Assembly: GCA_964007475.1 (NCBI GenBank)
Contig: OZ023275.1
Coordinates: forward strand, 8,246,001-8,310,000
Source: Hybos culiciformis
Taxonomy: Eukaryota; Arthropoda; Insecta; Diptera; Hybotidae
Direction of reading: 5' to 3'
DNA length: 64,000 nt
Part shown: in pieces, positions 43,601 to 55,749 of the stretch
How positions within the stretch are numbered: the first letter of the stretch is position 1
Layout of the letters: each line of letters starts with the position of its first letter
Made by a program: the position numbers and the translations under genes
The notes under the pieces: model-generated
Told to the model about the DNA's origin: nothing
The model's database searches: none
The model's input: only the letters and a program-made list of their open reading frames with translations

Positions 43601-46600
43601 ATTGCTCAAATCTTGTTCTTTAAGAATTTTGTCATCTTGCCAGTGAGAATTTTTTCGCTTCAATAAATTTGGTAAACGTAAGTAGTCTGTTACATCACCT
43701 TCTGGACTAATGACGGCAGCAAAAGCCGCTTGTGCATAATCAGGAACATAAGCCAAACCCATCACCCTGATACCCTTCGAAGAATCCCAATCGTAATCAT
43801 CATCATCTTCATTGAGGTCAGGTTGATATGGCGCAATTTTAATCCAATTCCATAATTTTCGGCAGCACGATTTCAACACAGCTTCTTTTGCTTCTGCTAC
43901 CAATACTGATTTCAATTCTTTTTTCATATCGGGAAGAACAAATTTAGTAAGTGCTAACTCTACACATTCAGCTCTTAGGGCATTCCAATCTTGGACATTT
44001 TTTGAAAACTCATCGCGTTTATATAATTCTTTAGCTTCATCTAAATAAGAATTACTTCTGTGTCCTTCAACTTTTTCTAGAACTTCAATTTCAATCAAAT
44101 TATCTTCTTCAGCCATAGCCAATTTGAGATATTGTTCCCCTATTAAGTCACGAACTGGTTTACTTTTTAAATATTTAATCGTATAGCATGGATGATTTTC
44201 GTCAATTTCTTTTTTACCTTTCTTTGTAGGTTTGACATTGATCCTAGCTCGTTCAAAAAATATTTCTCGAAAGCATTTTCGTAATAACGGTTCTCTAGAT
44301 ATTTGACGGGCAACCATAAACTTGGCAGCATGTAATACTTCGTCGACCATCATAAATTTTGGACATAAATACGATTTAGCAACGTCAGTGGGCTCAACTT
44401 GTTCCTGATCAATTTCATGACGTTGATAATTGTCACGTAAGTTTTCAGCAAAATGTTCTGGGGTTAAACCGAAACGTTTAGCGAATCCACAAATTCCAGC
44501 TTTGCGACACATAGCGTATGGACCGGAATCCTTAGCCGGTTTCAGAGTTTCTTCTTGTTGATCAAATTCATCTTCTAAGTCGATTTCTTCGGGTGGAGGT
44601 TCCGTACCTAAACAGTGAAAAAATAGGTTGTAAATTTCTAAATAAATCGTAAAGTTTGTATATTCGGTTTAATTTTTTTCACATTATAATTTGCATTTAA
44701 TTTATGTTTTTTTATGTTTCGATTTTACATAACAATTGTTCAATTTTGCAAAAATAATATTTTGGAAATATTAAAAGCAAAAGAATTTTTACCAACAAAC
44801 ATAGAAGACACATCAGTTAAAATCTAAACTTTTTGAAATTATGAAAGGATTTATGAAAATTGATTTATTGGGATTTTGGATTACAATCTCTGAATTTGAA
44901 ATTAAACTTATGTGATAGTTAAGAATCAAATTTTTTTAAGACGCCTACATAGTATCCATCTATTATGTTACCTTCATCAGCTGCAAGTTCCAATGCTTTC
45001 CTTCTAGCTTCATCTTTCTCTCGCTTTCTGCGTTCCTTTTCTCGTTGTCGCCAAGCTTCTTGCATTTTAGGAATCTCATGAGAATAATACAGCAGAAAAT
45101 GCATGTGAACATCCTTTAATTCTTCCGGAGTCTGTACCATTCTCAGTCGTTCAATATCTTCATCTTTTAAAATCCTTACATCGTCTGGTATAGACTTGTC
45201 AGGATCTTTCATTATATTGTCCAATTGATAATTTCGCATTTTTTCAAAAAGCAGTGCCAAATTATTTTTACGTTGTAACAATAAGCACCACCTGGCATCA
45301 AACCGATAAACTTTCCATAAATCATTTATATTAAGTTCTGGTTGAACGTACTCCTTTCGATAGAAAGCAATAAATGGAACTTCCAATTGTTGATTTCTTA
45401 TAAAATCTAATGCTTGCTTAATTTTTCCAATTGTACTAGGCGGTTTACGGGATCGTGGTCCATCTGAACTTTCTGAAAATAAAATTTGAACAAGTTTATA
45501 AGGAATAACGCATTTGAAGTCTTTATGTTAAGTTTAAATTTTTACCGGGGTCCCGAAATAATTTATACGGACATAATTTATACGAAAAAACGACATTATT
45601 CCTACCATACAAATGAATTATGTCGCTTTCAGGCACGTCATAATTTATATATGAATAAAGTCGTTTTTTTTTTTGTATAAATAATGTCGCTTTTAAAACG
45701 ACATTATTTATCATATGAATAAAGTCGTTTTTTTTTCGTATAAATAATGTCGCTTCTAAACGACATTATTTCTACATGAATAAAGTCGTTTTTTGATCGT
45801 ATGAATAATGTCATTTTTAAAACGACACTATTTATCGTATGTGAGTAAAAACGAATGTTGGCCGTAAAAATGTAGGTTAACTGACATAACCGCGAATATT
45901 GTGTTCTAAGCAAAAGGGGAAGGGGGGCAGCAGGGCGGCGGGCGGGCGGTTGGTCAGTGGGATTTGCGGCGCCGTTAAGTTCAAATTTTTACCTTGCTTG
46001 GAAACAGATTGTTTGCAAAATGCTTGTTTATATATCCATTCAGCTTCATCTTCTAATTCACTTGATCCTTCAGAAACTGCAGTTACTGGAACTTCACGCA
46101 ATTGCATTCTTTCTGGGATGTCTGTTTTTCGAATCTCATTATCTAAGTCCGTAAAATGAGCTCGTTTTAATTCACTTGGTTCAAATATCTCAAAAATTGA
46201 TTTCTTTGTAGTCTTTTTTTTAGCTGATTTTTTTGGTCTTTTCTCTCTTTCAACGCCTTCGAAGTCTTCTTCGTATTCATCAGATTCTTCGCTATATTCA
46301 TCTTCTTCATCATATTTCGTAAATTCATCATAATCAAAGTCAACTCCAAATAAATCTTGACCTTCTTGAAGAGCTCTAAAATATCAATTTTATATTTAAA
46401 AAACAAGACTAGGCTGACAATGTTGAAAAAAATTGTGACACTACTTACGCATCTCCAAAAATTTTTTTACGTTTTTCCTTTTTCTTTGCAATTGGCTGAC
46501 CATCGTCGTCAACTATAAAATCATCAGCATCAGATTCTTCGTCTTCTTCTTCGTCAAATTCTTCTCGAAGTTCAGGTTCTCGTGCACTGCGTTCAGATCT

Positions 46601-48642
46601 CCGTTCAGTTTCCTAAAAAAAAAATTGAAATAAGAAGTGGGATCAATTTTAAGGATAGATGGAGACATTAAGCTAATGTCAATATAAAAGACTAATATGT
46701 AATTTATTTTCAAATTCAGATCTTAAAAATAGATGAATAACAAATGTTATGTTCCTAAAAAATTTTATTTTGTCATTCATGATTATTATAACATCAAAGA
46801 CTATATATATGTAACATCGAAAAACTCTTAAGTTTTTTTTAATTTTTTAATTTAAATTAAATTTGACTTACATCATCACTTCCTTCGAAAAGTTGACCTG
46901 CTATGGTTTCTCTTGTTATACCCTCATCTTCATTTTGATCTTCTCCATCACTTTCATCATCTTCAAAACGTTTTAGCCGCTTAAAACGTTTCTATAACGA
47001 AACATTGAAAATATAATGAAAAAAAATGATTGCTTTCCACATTAATTTTTTTGTGTTAAATATTGTTAAATCCAAGAACTTTATAAATTATTATCACTAA
47101 TTGTTTTTAAAAACTGGTTTGAATTTATTTCAAGTATGGCATTCAAAAGTTCTTTTTCTTGTCTTATCAGAATTGATAAGAAATAAATAAAAACAATTAA
47201 ACATATAATATGTATGTACCTATAGTTACTTTTTTTCAGATGAACGTAATATTGTAGAATATTTTTAATTATATTTTATATACACCAAACAGATTACAGA
47301 AATTTTTAAATAAGAAACAATGAAGACCATAAAATGTTCAGAATACGAATAAATTGTATATAAGGTGAAGTGCATGAGATTGTTTGATTCAATTTGTCCC
47401 CTAACATAACAAACATCTTGTTATTTATGTAATATGATTCGAAATTTTATGAAAAATCCTTGGTACATTGTAGGTACAAATACTATTATTAAAAATATTT
47501 TTTTAACTCACTCTTCTTTCGACTTTAACTCCCAAATTTTCTTCAATTAAATCATAATCATCATCTTCGAGACGATCATCTAATTCATCTTCATCATCTC
47601 TTCGTTTTTTTCGTTTCTTCGATCCTGAACCACCAGATTCACCGGAATCGTCTGAATTATCACTACCGTCTTCTTCAATTGGATTGTCATCAATTAAATC
47701 CTTTAATTCTTCACGAATTTTATCTTCATCATCTGAAAAAATTCATCTCAATTTAAAAAAAGTTTTATTTTCAATAAAAAATCATATTTCTTCAATAAAT
47801 ATGAAATATTACGCTAATTATTTAGGAGTTTTTGATAAGCGTAATCAAACATAATGTAGAATGTATATTATATTTGTCGGTTGTTTAAGGAAAACTCAAG
47901 TTCACATTGTAATATAATAATACAGCATAGTATAGAGGTAGCTAAGGTATAGGTACCTATACATTTAGCTTTTATAGATTAAGTTTAGTATGAATCTAGA
48001 ATTTTGAGAAAAAAACCATATTCTATTAAATTTTTTGTTCATTTTAAATCGACTAAAACTGGTTTTTATCCATCAGCGTTACATAATCAAAGTTTTTATT
48101 TCAATTCTTGGATTAATATAAAGTTTTGTTTTTTCCAAAATTAATCCACATTGCCACTAAGCATGGTATGTTACAAAAGAGAAGGGATACCTACCTAGAA
48201 AATACATAAAAATAAGCATATTAAGCGAAAAACAAGACCTACCTACTTCTAATATACCTAAAATTCAGTTTTACATTTTTTTTTTTAAATCCATTCACTT
48301 GTCTTTTTGAATATTATTATTTTTGGAAATTAAATAATTAAAATGAAAATGAGGAAAAAGATAATGGAGAAATAAATTAATTTCAATTAATTCACCTTCC
48401 TCTTCTTCTTCTTCGCTTGAATCTTGTACAGCTTTTAATCTTTTTAATTTTTTTCTTTCATGCGGTTCCAACTCTTCATCATCCTAAAAGAAAAAAAGAT
48501 TAATTTTTAAAAATTAATTGCGATTTTGTTTTTTATTATTTTTTTTTAAACAAAAATAAAACAAATAACTTTTATTTAGGCAGGTATTTATAGATTTTTA
48601 TACCTCAGATTCTTCAGCTTCAGAGTACACAAAATCTGCCAT
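40626..48642 (-). CDS. Spt6: Transcription elongation factor SPT6, ten exons, 1777 aa
   Basis: Spt6 is a nuclear histone chaperone that travels with RNA polymerase II and binds its linker through tandem SH2 domains. Exons in transcript order are 48604-48642, 48396-48483, 47512-47732, 46872-46991, 46449-46612, 45993-46375, 44972-45472, 43411-44607, 41846-43351 and 40626-41740; phases agree throughout. The N-terminus ([13 protein letters not shown]) is strongly acidic with Lys/Arg clusters. The Spn1/IWS1-binding-type motif [12 protein letters not shown], a helix-turn-helix region, a RuvC/YqgF-like domain ([16 protein letters not shown]), a helix-hairpin-helix ([18 protein letters not shown]), an S1 domain (starting about residue 1165) and two SH2 domains (about 1310-1520) follow. 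The C-terminal ~250 residues are Ser/Thr/Pro/Gln-rich with repeated TP and SP sites, ending STPLWDEN. Exon 7 ends at the GTAACA donor, the only choice I found that keeps the frame into exon 8. The intron 45473-45992 contains a large insertion. The gene is divergent from tango. Confidence 0.97.
45555..45841. repeat. Foldback array of ACGACATTATT units inside the Spt6 intron insertion
   Basis: The word ACGACATTATT and its complement AATAATGTCG alternate several times. They are separated by palindromic TTTTAAAA-type linkers and by spacers reading ATGAATAAAGTCGTTTTTT or ATAAATAATGTCGC. The result is a series of potential stem-loops, the same architecture as the array at 25675-26125 but with different words. 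Confidence 0.75.
45911..45973. other. GC-rich tract at the end of the Spt6 intron insertion
   Basis: About 60 bases are dominated by G on the plus strand (runs of four and six Gs, then GGCGGCGGGCGGGCGG), in sharp contrast to the surrounding AT-rich DNA. Four or more G-runs at short spacing would allow a G-quadruplex on the plus strand; in the Spt6 pre-mRNA the same tract is C-rich. Confidence 0.7.
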
Positions 48643-51179
48643 TTTTTATTCAAATTCAAAACGTGGAAAAAAAATAAAATTTTTTTAATTGATTTTGCAG
48701 TTCGTTTAAATTTCAATTTTTATTCTTTCTAAAAAAATTGTATTCAATTTTAATAAAAAGAATTAAATTAAAATAAATATTAAAAATATTTTCTTCTATC
48801 TTATTTTTTATTTTTTTTATTTTCAGCTTTTGGATTTGAAATTTGATTGAATAAAAAAAGTTAATTTTTTTTTATTTAATTTAATTTTTTTGACAAATTT
48901 GATTTCACTTCTCCACAAACACACAATATTTTCAACGCAGTTGACACCATCATAGCTTACATTTCTAATCTTTGAATAAAATATCGGTTTCAAGGACAAG
49001 TTGAGTAATGTGTAATATATGGCACATTGTTTAATACTGCACATTTTTGGCAATGGAAATACGTAATAATTAAAATTAAATAATTCTTCAGGCGCTTCGA
49101 CTTATGACCAAATTTTGGGATCATATACTGATTGCAAAAAATTAATAAACAAATAAATATGTGGACGCCGCTGTAGGCTGAACAACTTCTTGTGTAGCAG
49201 ACATGGTATGAGTTCGCTTACGAATGATAGAATCGAACAATCGAATACGAACAACGTTTTCGTAAATGAGTAATGTGGACGCACTTTCGCTTCAACAAAA
49301 CTCTTCCAATTAATGCCCCGAAATTTCAAACTGTAATCGCTACTAAACCAGCTGTATTTGAATCTTAGAACTAGGCATTGGCTAAAAGGAACCTTGAAGA
49401 TAACCTGTGAAATAACTTTTTTCACATCTTCCACAACTTGAAAATAACTAACGTTAAAAGGTAGATTGCAGACACGAAAGCTGCTAGTTTTCTGCTTTTT
49501 TTCTGCAGTTTTTGTATTTTCAGGTACTTAGACTGTTTATTTTTGAGAAAAAAAGAATAAAATACATAATATGTATAAACAAAATAAACCTCTTAATGTT
49601 TCGCTGGCATTATATTATGTGCAGTTATATGTGAAACATGAGATGTTATCTCTTTACGGCTTCATCTTTTTCATAGGAATAATGTAAACTTCTCTTGTTG
49701 AGCAAGTAGAATTCTTTATCAGGCCAATAAATAAGTAAACCATAAAATTTATTCGACGTGTAAACAAAACTGATGACCAAATTGTTTTTTTATATCAGAA
49801 TAAAAAATAGAAACTTTTAATTTAATTTTTATTTTAAAATCAGTAAAAATAAAAAAAAATTATAAATTAATTTTTATTTGTGCAATAATTAAAAAAAAAG
49901 AAGAAAATAATTTGATTAAAAATTAAAAAGAAAAAAAATTTGTATTTATTTTTGTACAAAAAAAGGTAAAAAAAAATAATTTCATTTAAAAAAAGTCAGC
50001 CATTAAAGAAAAAATTAAATTAACATTTTTTAATCGAAAATTAATGACAAAAAAAAATTATTTCATTGATTTTTATTATTTTAAATAAATAGGGTAAATT
50101 TTATTCAAAAAATACATTTTTTTTTATTAAAAAAAAAAATTAAAAGTATTTCCGCTGACCCGCATAATAATTTTTTTTTCATTTTAAATTTCTAAGAAAT
50201 TTTTTCTTTTTCTCCATTCAAGGTAAAAAAAGAATTAAAAAAAAAACTCCATGGGACACCCATTGTGGATTTCTTTCTTCTTTCAATAATTTGTTCTTGG
50301 AACTGGTGAATAAGAATTATTTTTTCTATTCTGGTCCGGAGGTAAAATTGTGATTAAAATTAATTAATTTTGGTCATTTTGGGTTTTTTTTAGGTACCTA
50401 CCTATAACCTATGTTGAAAAAATATTTGGTACAGGCAGAAGATGAGAAAAGGATGTTAAATTTTTAATATTATCTAGACTAGAATACTTAGACTAGGTAA
50501 TAAATACAACGAACACATTTTGCGTCAATATAATCTAGTTAGTAGACATAGGCACCTACCTCCCTCTATGTTTACCTACAGTAAGGATCATGAATTAAGT
50601 GGATAGACAATTGAGTGAGTGAGCATTTAGCATTGTCGGTACCTACCTATGTGTCTATACCTCCTTTTTCAGTATTTGGTACTTACCTAGTTAGGTATCT
50701 ACACGGTAAAATAGGTCCCTAGTTCAAAGCTTCCTCGTTTAATTTATGATTCTCTTAGGGCTTGACAAATTTATTACGCAAAATAAAAACCAATAATAAA
50801 TTGCTAAATATAACTCGATTTAAGATATTTTTTGAAATTAGTGCATTTTAAAAATTGACCATTGAAAAATTATAAAATTTAATAATTTTCAAGGCAAGGT
50901 CAAAACTTAAAAAATATTATACAATTTGACGATCGAAATTACTAAATATACCTATTTATACCTACTTATTTATTTAGTTTTAAAAAAAAATTATTCTCAA
51001 GCAAATAATATTAATTAAGAGCATTATATTTATAACTTGTTACTTTTTTTAATTTCAGATCAAATAAAATCAGCTTAATTCATTGAAGGACTGATAATAA
51101 TAAATTGAGTAATAAAATCCACCCAATAATAATACGGTGGTGGTAAGGAATTTATTTTTGTTAACAACAATCATTCGAA
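48643..51179. promoter_or_regulatory. Head-to-head spacer between Spt6 and tango
   Basis: This 2.5 kb region should contain both promoters and 5' UTRs. A consensus acceptor ending at 51058 (TTTTAATTTCAG) shows that the tango coding exon begins with untranslated sequence spliced from an upstream leader exon I cannot place. A stretch of less AT-biased sequence at about 49090-49450 includes the unexplained frame at 49102-49434. The part from 50380 to 50710 has several copies of the word TACCTACC. Confidence 0.45.
49102..49434 (-). other. Unrecognised 110-codon frame in a compositionally distinct patch
   Basis: The frame starts MEDVKKVISQVIFKVPFSQC and ends near VYDPKIWS. Its amino-acid mix is more balanced than that of the chance frames elsewhere in the window, because the underlying DNA is less AT-rich. 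I do not recognise a family, see no signal peptide or repeat, and find no splice partners. It may be a transposon remnant or chance; I do not claim it is a gene. Confidence 0.2.
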
Positions 51180-53365
51180 ATGGACGAAATGGAAAAAGAA
51201 CGGTTCTCATCGCGTGAAAATCATTGTGAAATTGAAAGACGTCGACGTAATAAAATGACAGCTTATATAACCGAATTATCGGATATGGTGCCAACATGTA
51301 GTGCTCTAGCTAGAAAACCAGATAAATTAACAATTTTGAGAATGGCCGTTGCCCATATGAAAGCTTTACGAGGAACTGGAAATACAAGTAGCAGTGATGG
51401 AACTTATAAGCCTTCATTTTTAACCGATCAAGAATTGAAACATTTAATCTTGGAAGCCGCTGATGGATTCCTTTTTGTTGTATCGTGTGACTCTGGTCGC
51501 ATAATTTATGTATCTGATTCAGTGACACCTGTATTGAATTATACCCAAAATGAATGGTACGGAACAAGTTTGTATGAACATATTCATCCCGATGATCGTG
51601 AAAAAGTTCGGGAACAATTATCCACCCAAGAACCACAAAATACCGGTAGAATTTTAGATCTAAAAACTGGTACTGTCAAAAAAGAAGGACATCAGTCTTC
51701 AATGCGCTTAAGCATGGGAGCAAGAAGAGGTTTCATATGTCGAATGAAAATTGGCAATGTTAATCCAGAGAGTATGGTTGCTGGTCATTTGAATCGATTG
51801 AAGCAGAGAAATTCACTGGGACCATCAAGAGATGGACAAAATTTTGCTGTTATCCATTGTACTGGTTATATAAAAAATTGGCCGCCAACTGATATGTTTC
51901 CAGGAGTTCATATGGACCAGAGGCAGGTATGTACAAAACGAATTTACTTAAGTATAACTAAAAAACTTAAAAAATAAAAACAAAATTGTGACTTGTGTTA
52001 AAAAAGTTTGGCGTATTTATTATTTAATAGTTTGTAAAAATGTTAAGAAACTTTTTTTAGCATATAATAATTTAGAATGTTGAATAACTTTCTTTGACTT
52101 AAAACTGTGTGATATCTATCCATTCACCTGTTAGTCTTCTGATTCAAATACTACTTGCGATAACTACATACTGTAAATTTTTATATTTTTGATTATTGCA
52201 CTTTAAGTAATGCATATTCAATTACTTTTAGGGAGATGATGATATACATTCACATTGTTGCCTAGTAGCTATTGGCCGTTTACAAGTAACGTCAACTGCC
52301 AACTCATCAGACCTCACTGGTTCAAATAATCAAGCAGAATTTATTTCACGACACGCTCAGGATGGAAAGTTTACATTTGTTGATCAGCGTTGTTTTAATA
52401 TTCTTGGATATAATCCTACTGAGTTGTTAGGTAAAAGTTGCTACGACTTTTTTCATCCCGAGGATCATTCACACATGAAAGAAAGCTTCGAGCAGGTACT
52501 GAAACAAAAAGGTCAAATGTTTTCATTGATGTATCGTTTTCGAGCTAAATCACATGAGTATATATGGTTGCGTACTCAAGCTTATGCTTTTCAAAATCCT
52601 TATACTGATGAAGTTGAGTATATTGTTTGCACAAATAGTACTGGTAAAACAATTCATCAAACACCAGCTGGTGTTTTAGAACCAGGAGCACCTGAACAAC
52701 AACAGCCTCATCCTGCATCAGCAGAACACGTTTCTTATCAACAAAACGTGGATTATAATTTAGGTAGAAGAGATGCTCCAACTCAACCGTCACAAGCTGC
52801 ATATAATCCACATAGTATGATGCAACCAGGACATCATATTCAACAAGTTCAGCGTCCGTCTAGTGCAGCTCAGCCTCCAGTTCCTGCGACAGCTGCTCCT
52901 TATGCGTACGAGCCTACACCTTCACCAATTTATAATTCACCCGGAAGTTCTGCCCCAACAACCTCTCATTTGGTCGGACGGCTATCAAAAGAATCTACGT
53001 CCCCATCACCTACTGCAGTTGGTTGGTCTGGGGCCCTGCGACAGCCAGTTTCCACAGAAGGCTACCAATATAATCAGTTAAGTCCATCGCGTTCACCCAG
53101 TGGCCCAACTTATACACAGTTGAGCACTGGCAGTGGTAATTCTATTACAGCAGCTTCTTCTTATCAAAGTACAACTAATCCATCAGCTTGGGGTAACTGG
53201 CAACAACAGAATAATAATCATCCACCTCCACCTGGTGGACATCATGGTCATCATGTACATCAAGGCGGACAAGAATTTTCTGATATGCTACAAATGCTAG
53301 ACCAAACTGGTGGCAATACATTTGAGGATTTGAATATAAACATGTTCAATACTCCTTTTCAATAG
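51180..53365 (+). CDS. tgo: Tango / ARNT, class II bHLH-PAS transcription factor, two coding exons, 626 aa
   Basis: Tango is the common dimer partner of insect bHLH-PAS proteins (such as Single-minded, Trachealess, Similar/HIF and the dioxin-receptor homologue) and acts in the nucleus. Coding exons are 51180-51926 and 52232-53365. An in-frame TAA 18 bases upstream fixes this ATG or a later one as start. Residues 12-64 form the bHLH ([20 protein letters not shown] and following). PAS-A begins near 84 ([20 protein letters not shown]). PAS-B runs from about 280 to 390, including the [10 protein letters not shown] segment, with [11 protein letters not shown] after it. The C-terminal ~240 residues are rich in Gln, Pro, Ser and His. 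The conserved end [12 protein letters not shown] then [14 protein letters not shown] is the typical tango terminus. Length is near the fly protein. AATAAA occurs at 53768. Confidence 0.97.
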
Positions 53366-55749
53366 AACTTAATTTTTTAGCATTATTCATTAAAATGAGT
53401 ATAGTATAATTTCAGCAACGCTTTAAAAGGAATCGATGTTCAATTTAGGCATTTTGTTTTTTACAAAATTTCTGAGTTTTTTAAAATATTAAATAAGATT
53501 TGCCTAAGTGTTTTTTATCTTTTTTAATTATTTAAACAATTTTCCATTCAAAACATTTGAAATTTGATACTTTTCTTTTTGAACATTTTTTACCCCCAGG
53601 AAGGAGAAAAGAAGCGTTTGTTCAAATTTCTAAATTTGGAATGTTAAAAGCTTTCTAAAAAAATTTTATTTTCGTACATTTTAAATAACAAATATCAGAT
53701 GTTTAGATTTAAACCAGAATGCAAGTCGATTTTTGGATAATTGTACTCCCTTATCTATTGACATTATAATAAAAATATATAAACTTCTGGAAATTGTTTC
53801 AAAATTTCAAGTTGTGTACACAATCCCTTTAACATACACAAAAAAAAATAATTTTAGTTAATAAATTATTCATTTTATATGTCCCTAGTATTAAGGATAT
53901 TATGTATAAATCGAAACAGAGTGTTTTCAATGGAAATAATAGCACATATTAAGTAATTATAACTTATGAACATCTTTTGCAATTATGAACAACCATTTTT
54001 AACTCAGAAGTTCTAAAATAATCACAAATTAAAAAAAAATGGGTTCTTCAAAAACTAATATACCTTCTCATTAAAATCTCTTTAACTATTTACACCTGCT
54101 TGAATCATATATTATAATGCAGCTGTCGTTTTACTTTTAATTTTAAGATTTTAATTATACGTTTATTGTTATATAATATATGTTATACGTTGCATATCAC
54201 TTTTGCTTGACTTTTATCTACACTACACTACTTCAGAGCGATGTTTTCGGTTTTCCAACTTTTAATGGATTCGATACTTTTGCAATGTGCTCTTTTGTGT
54301 AGACTTGAATCATTTTGATTTTTGCTTTTAATATTTTTGGCTATTAAAATGTGTGTAGATCACACAATTTTTATAGAAAATCACAATTTTGAATATCTTT
54401 ATCTTTTAGTGAAGATTCCGAAAACTGGGAATCGAGTGTCCCATAGATGAAGTTAAAAAATTATACTTCATTTTCGGAATTTCTGAAATTTTATCGAAAA
54501 TGCACTTTAATAAGGTGGTGACTAATTAATGAGGCCCTTAATCTATCGAGAAAGCACTCTGTAGTTCTTAGATATTGTTTACGTAAAAATAATTATAAGC
54601 ATTTAAATTATATATAAAATTTTTAAAAGGTTTTGATTGTGCAAATTTGTATTAATTTTAAAATATGATAATTACTTATATATTTTACATAAGTTAAAAA
54701 AAAAGGATATTTTTAGTTGTAATTTGATTAAAATAATATTTAAACAAATATTTCTTGAATCATACTTAATATTAATAAAATATTAACTAATAATAAATTT
54801 ATATAAATAATACATAAATAGTTTTTCAATTGAAAAATTCAGTAAAATGGATTAACATGTAAATTTCAGTGGTAGTTTCAAGTTTTACATGAGCCATGCA
54901 TACTACTTAATTAATGAAATCATTTAAAAATAATATTTAAGCGCATTTTCGACTTTTTTTAGCGCCAATCTACAACTTGTAGACTACAGTTTGTAAATTG
55001 ATATTAATCTGTCACTTCATGAATTCAATTAATCATCATCTTTGTCGATTTAACATTTTCTTGAAAACAAATAAAACAGCATTAAAGTAATTTTTATTTT
55101 TATTTATTTTTTTCAACAAAAAATTATTTTGATATCAAAGTAATATTTAACGATTTTGTATTCTTCAGAAAAATTGATAAAAAAAGACAAAAATTTAACT
55201 AAAGTAGTATAAATTAAATCCTTAAAATAAAAACTTTAAGGGAGAATTCAAGCTTATGAATATTTAGTCAGATATAATACCTATATTTTATTTTATTAAA
55301 GTAAAGGTTTTTACTTTTTTATTTTTCAAGTTGGTTAACTAATTTTTTGTTTTTAAGCAACTAACTAGTTAGGTTGAGATGAATAATGAAACCGATATTT
55401 TGCTCATTGAAACTAATTCAGAATACTAACATTTCATTGACTCACTGGTAAAAATTCCATGATTTTCGATTTCACTAGACAAAAGATGTATCTGAAGTTA
55501 TTTTCTTTAAAGCATCATTATTATGTTCGAACAGCTTCTATTTAGATGAATATTGTTTCATTTTTTCTTAATTTTCGAAATTTATTAAAAAAAAATCCGA
55601 GAATTATTAACTCAGTCAATATAAAAAAAAACGTATCAATAAAATTAACGTAACATAGATTAATGTTCGTGTTTATTTCTAGGTATTAAAATGTACTCAT
55701 GAGATTAAATATAAATCTACTTTTTTACAAAATTCTTTCTATTTATTAT
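53366..55749. other. Convergent intergenic region between tango and the PLD3-like gene
   Basis: This contains the tango 3' UTR (ATTAAA near 53388 and AATAAA at 53768 are possible signals) and the PLD3-like 3' UTR (minus-strand AATAAA at 55672-55677). I see no other coding or repeat structure. Confidence 0.6.

Larger units (their letters stand above)
45547..45973. mobile_element. 427-bp insertion in an Spt6 intron flanked by 20-bp direct repeats
   Basis: The 20-base direct repeats GTTAAGTTTAAATTTTTACC (45527-45546) and GTTAAGTTCAAATTTTTACC (45974-45993) differ at one base and bracket this segment exactly. The right copy contains the functional splice donor; its last base is the last base of Spt6 exon 6. 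Without the insertion and one repeat copy, the intron would be only about 73 bases. The insertion begins GGGGTCCC, continues with a foldback array and ends with a GC-rich tract. There is no coding region. The long duplication suggests either LINE-style retrotransposition or a repair event; the superfamily is unknown. Confidence 0.7.

Noticed and set aside
44919..44971. Extension of the Spt6 exon to a stop codon (ending LKKFDS)
   Set aside because: Using the GTAACA donor at 44971 keeps the frame into the next exon, while reading on terminates before the conserved core.
45899..46159. Plus-strand frames spanning the GC-rich tract and Spt6 exon 6
   Set aside because: They arise from the antisense of Spt6 coding sequence extended through the stop-poor GC-rich insertion end.
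47940..47975. The palindrome TATAGGTACCTATA as an operator
   Set aside because: It is a short isolated palindrome in an Spt6 intron, related to the dispersed TACCTACC words, with nothing to indicate binding.
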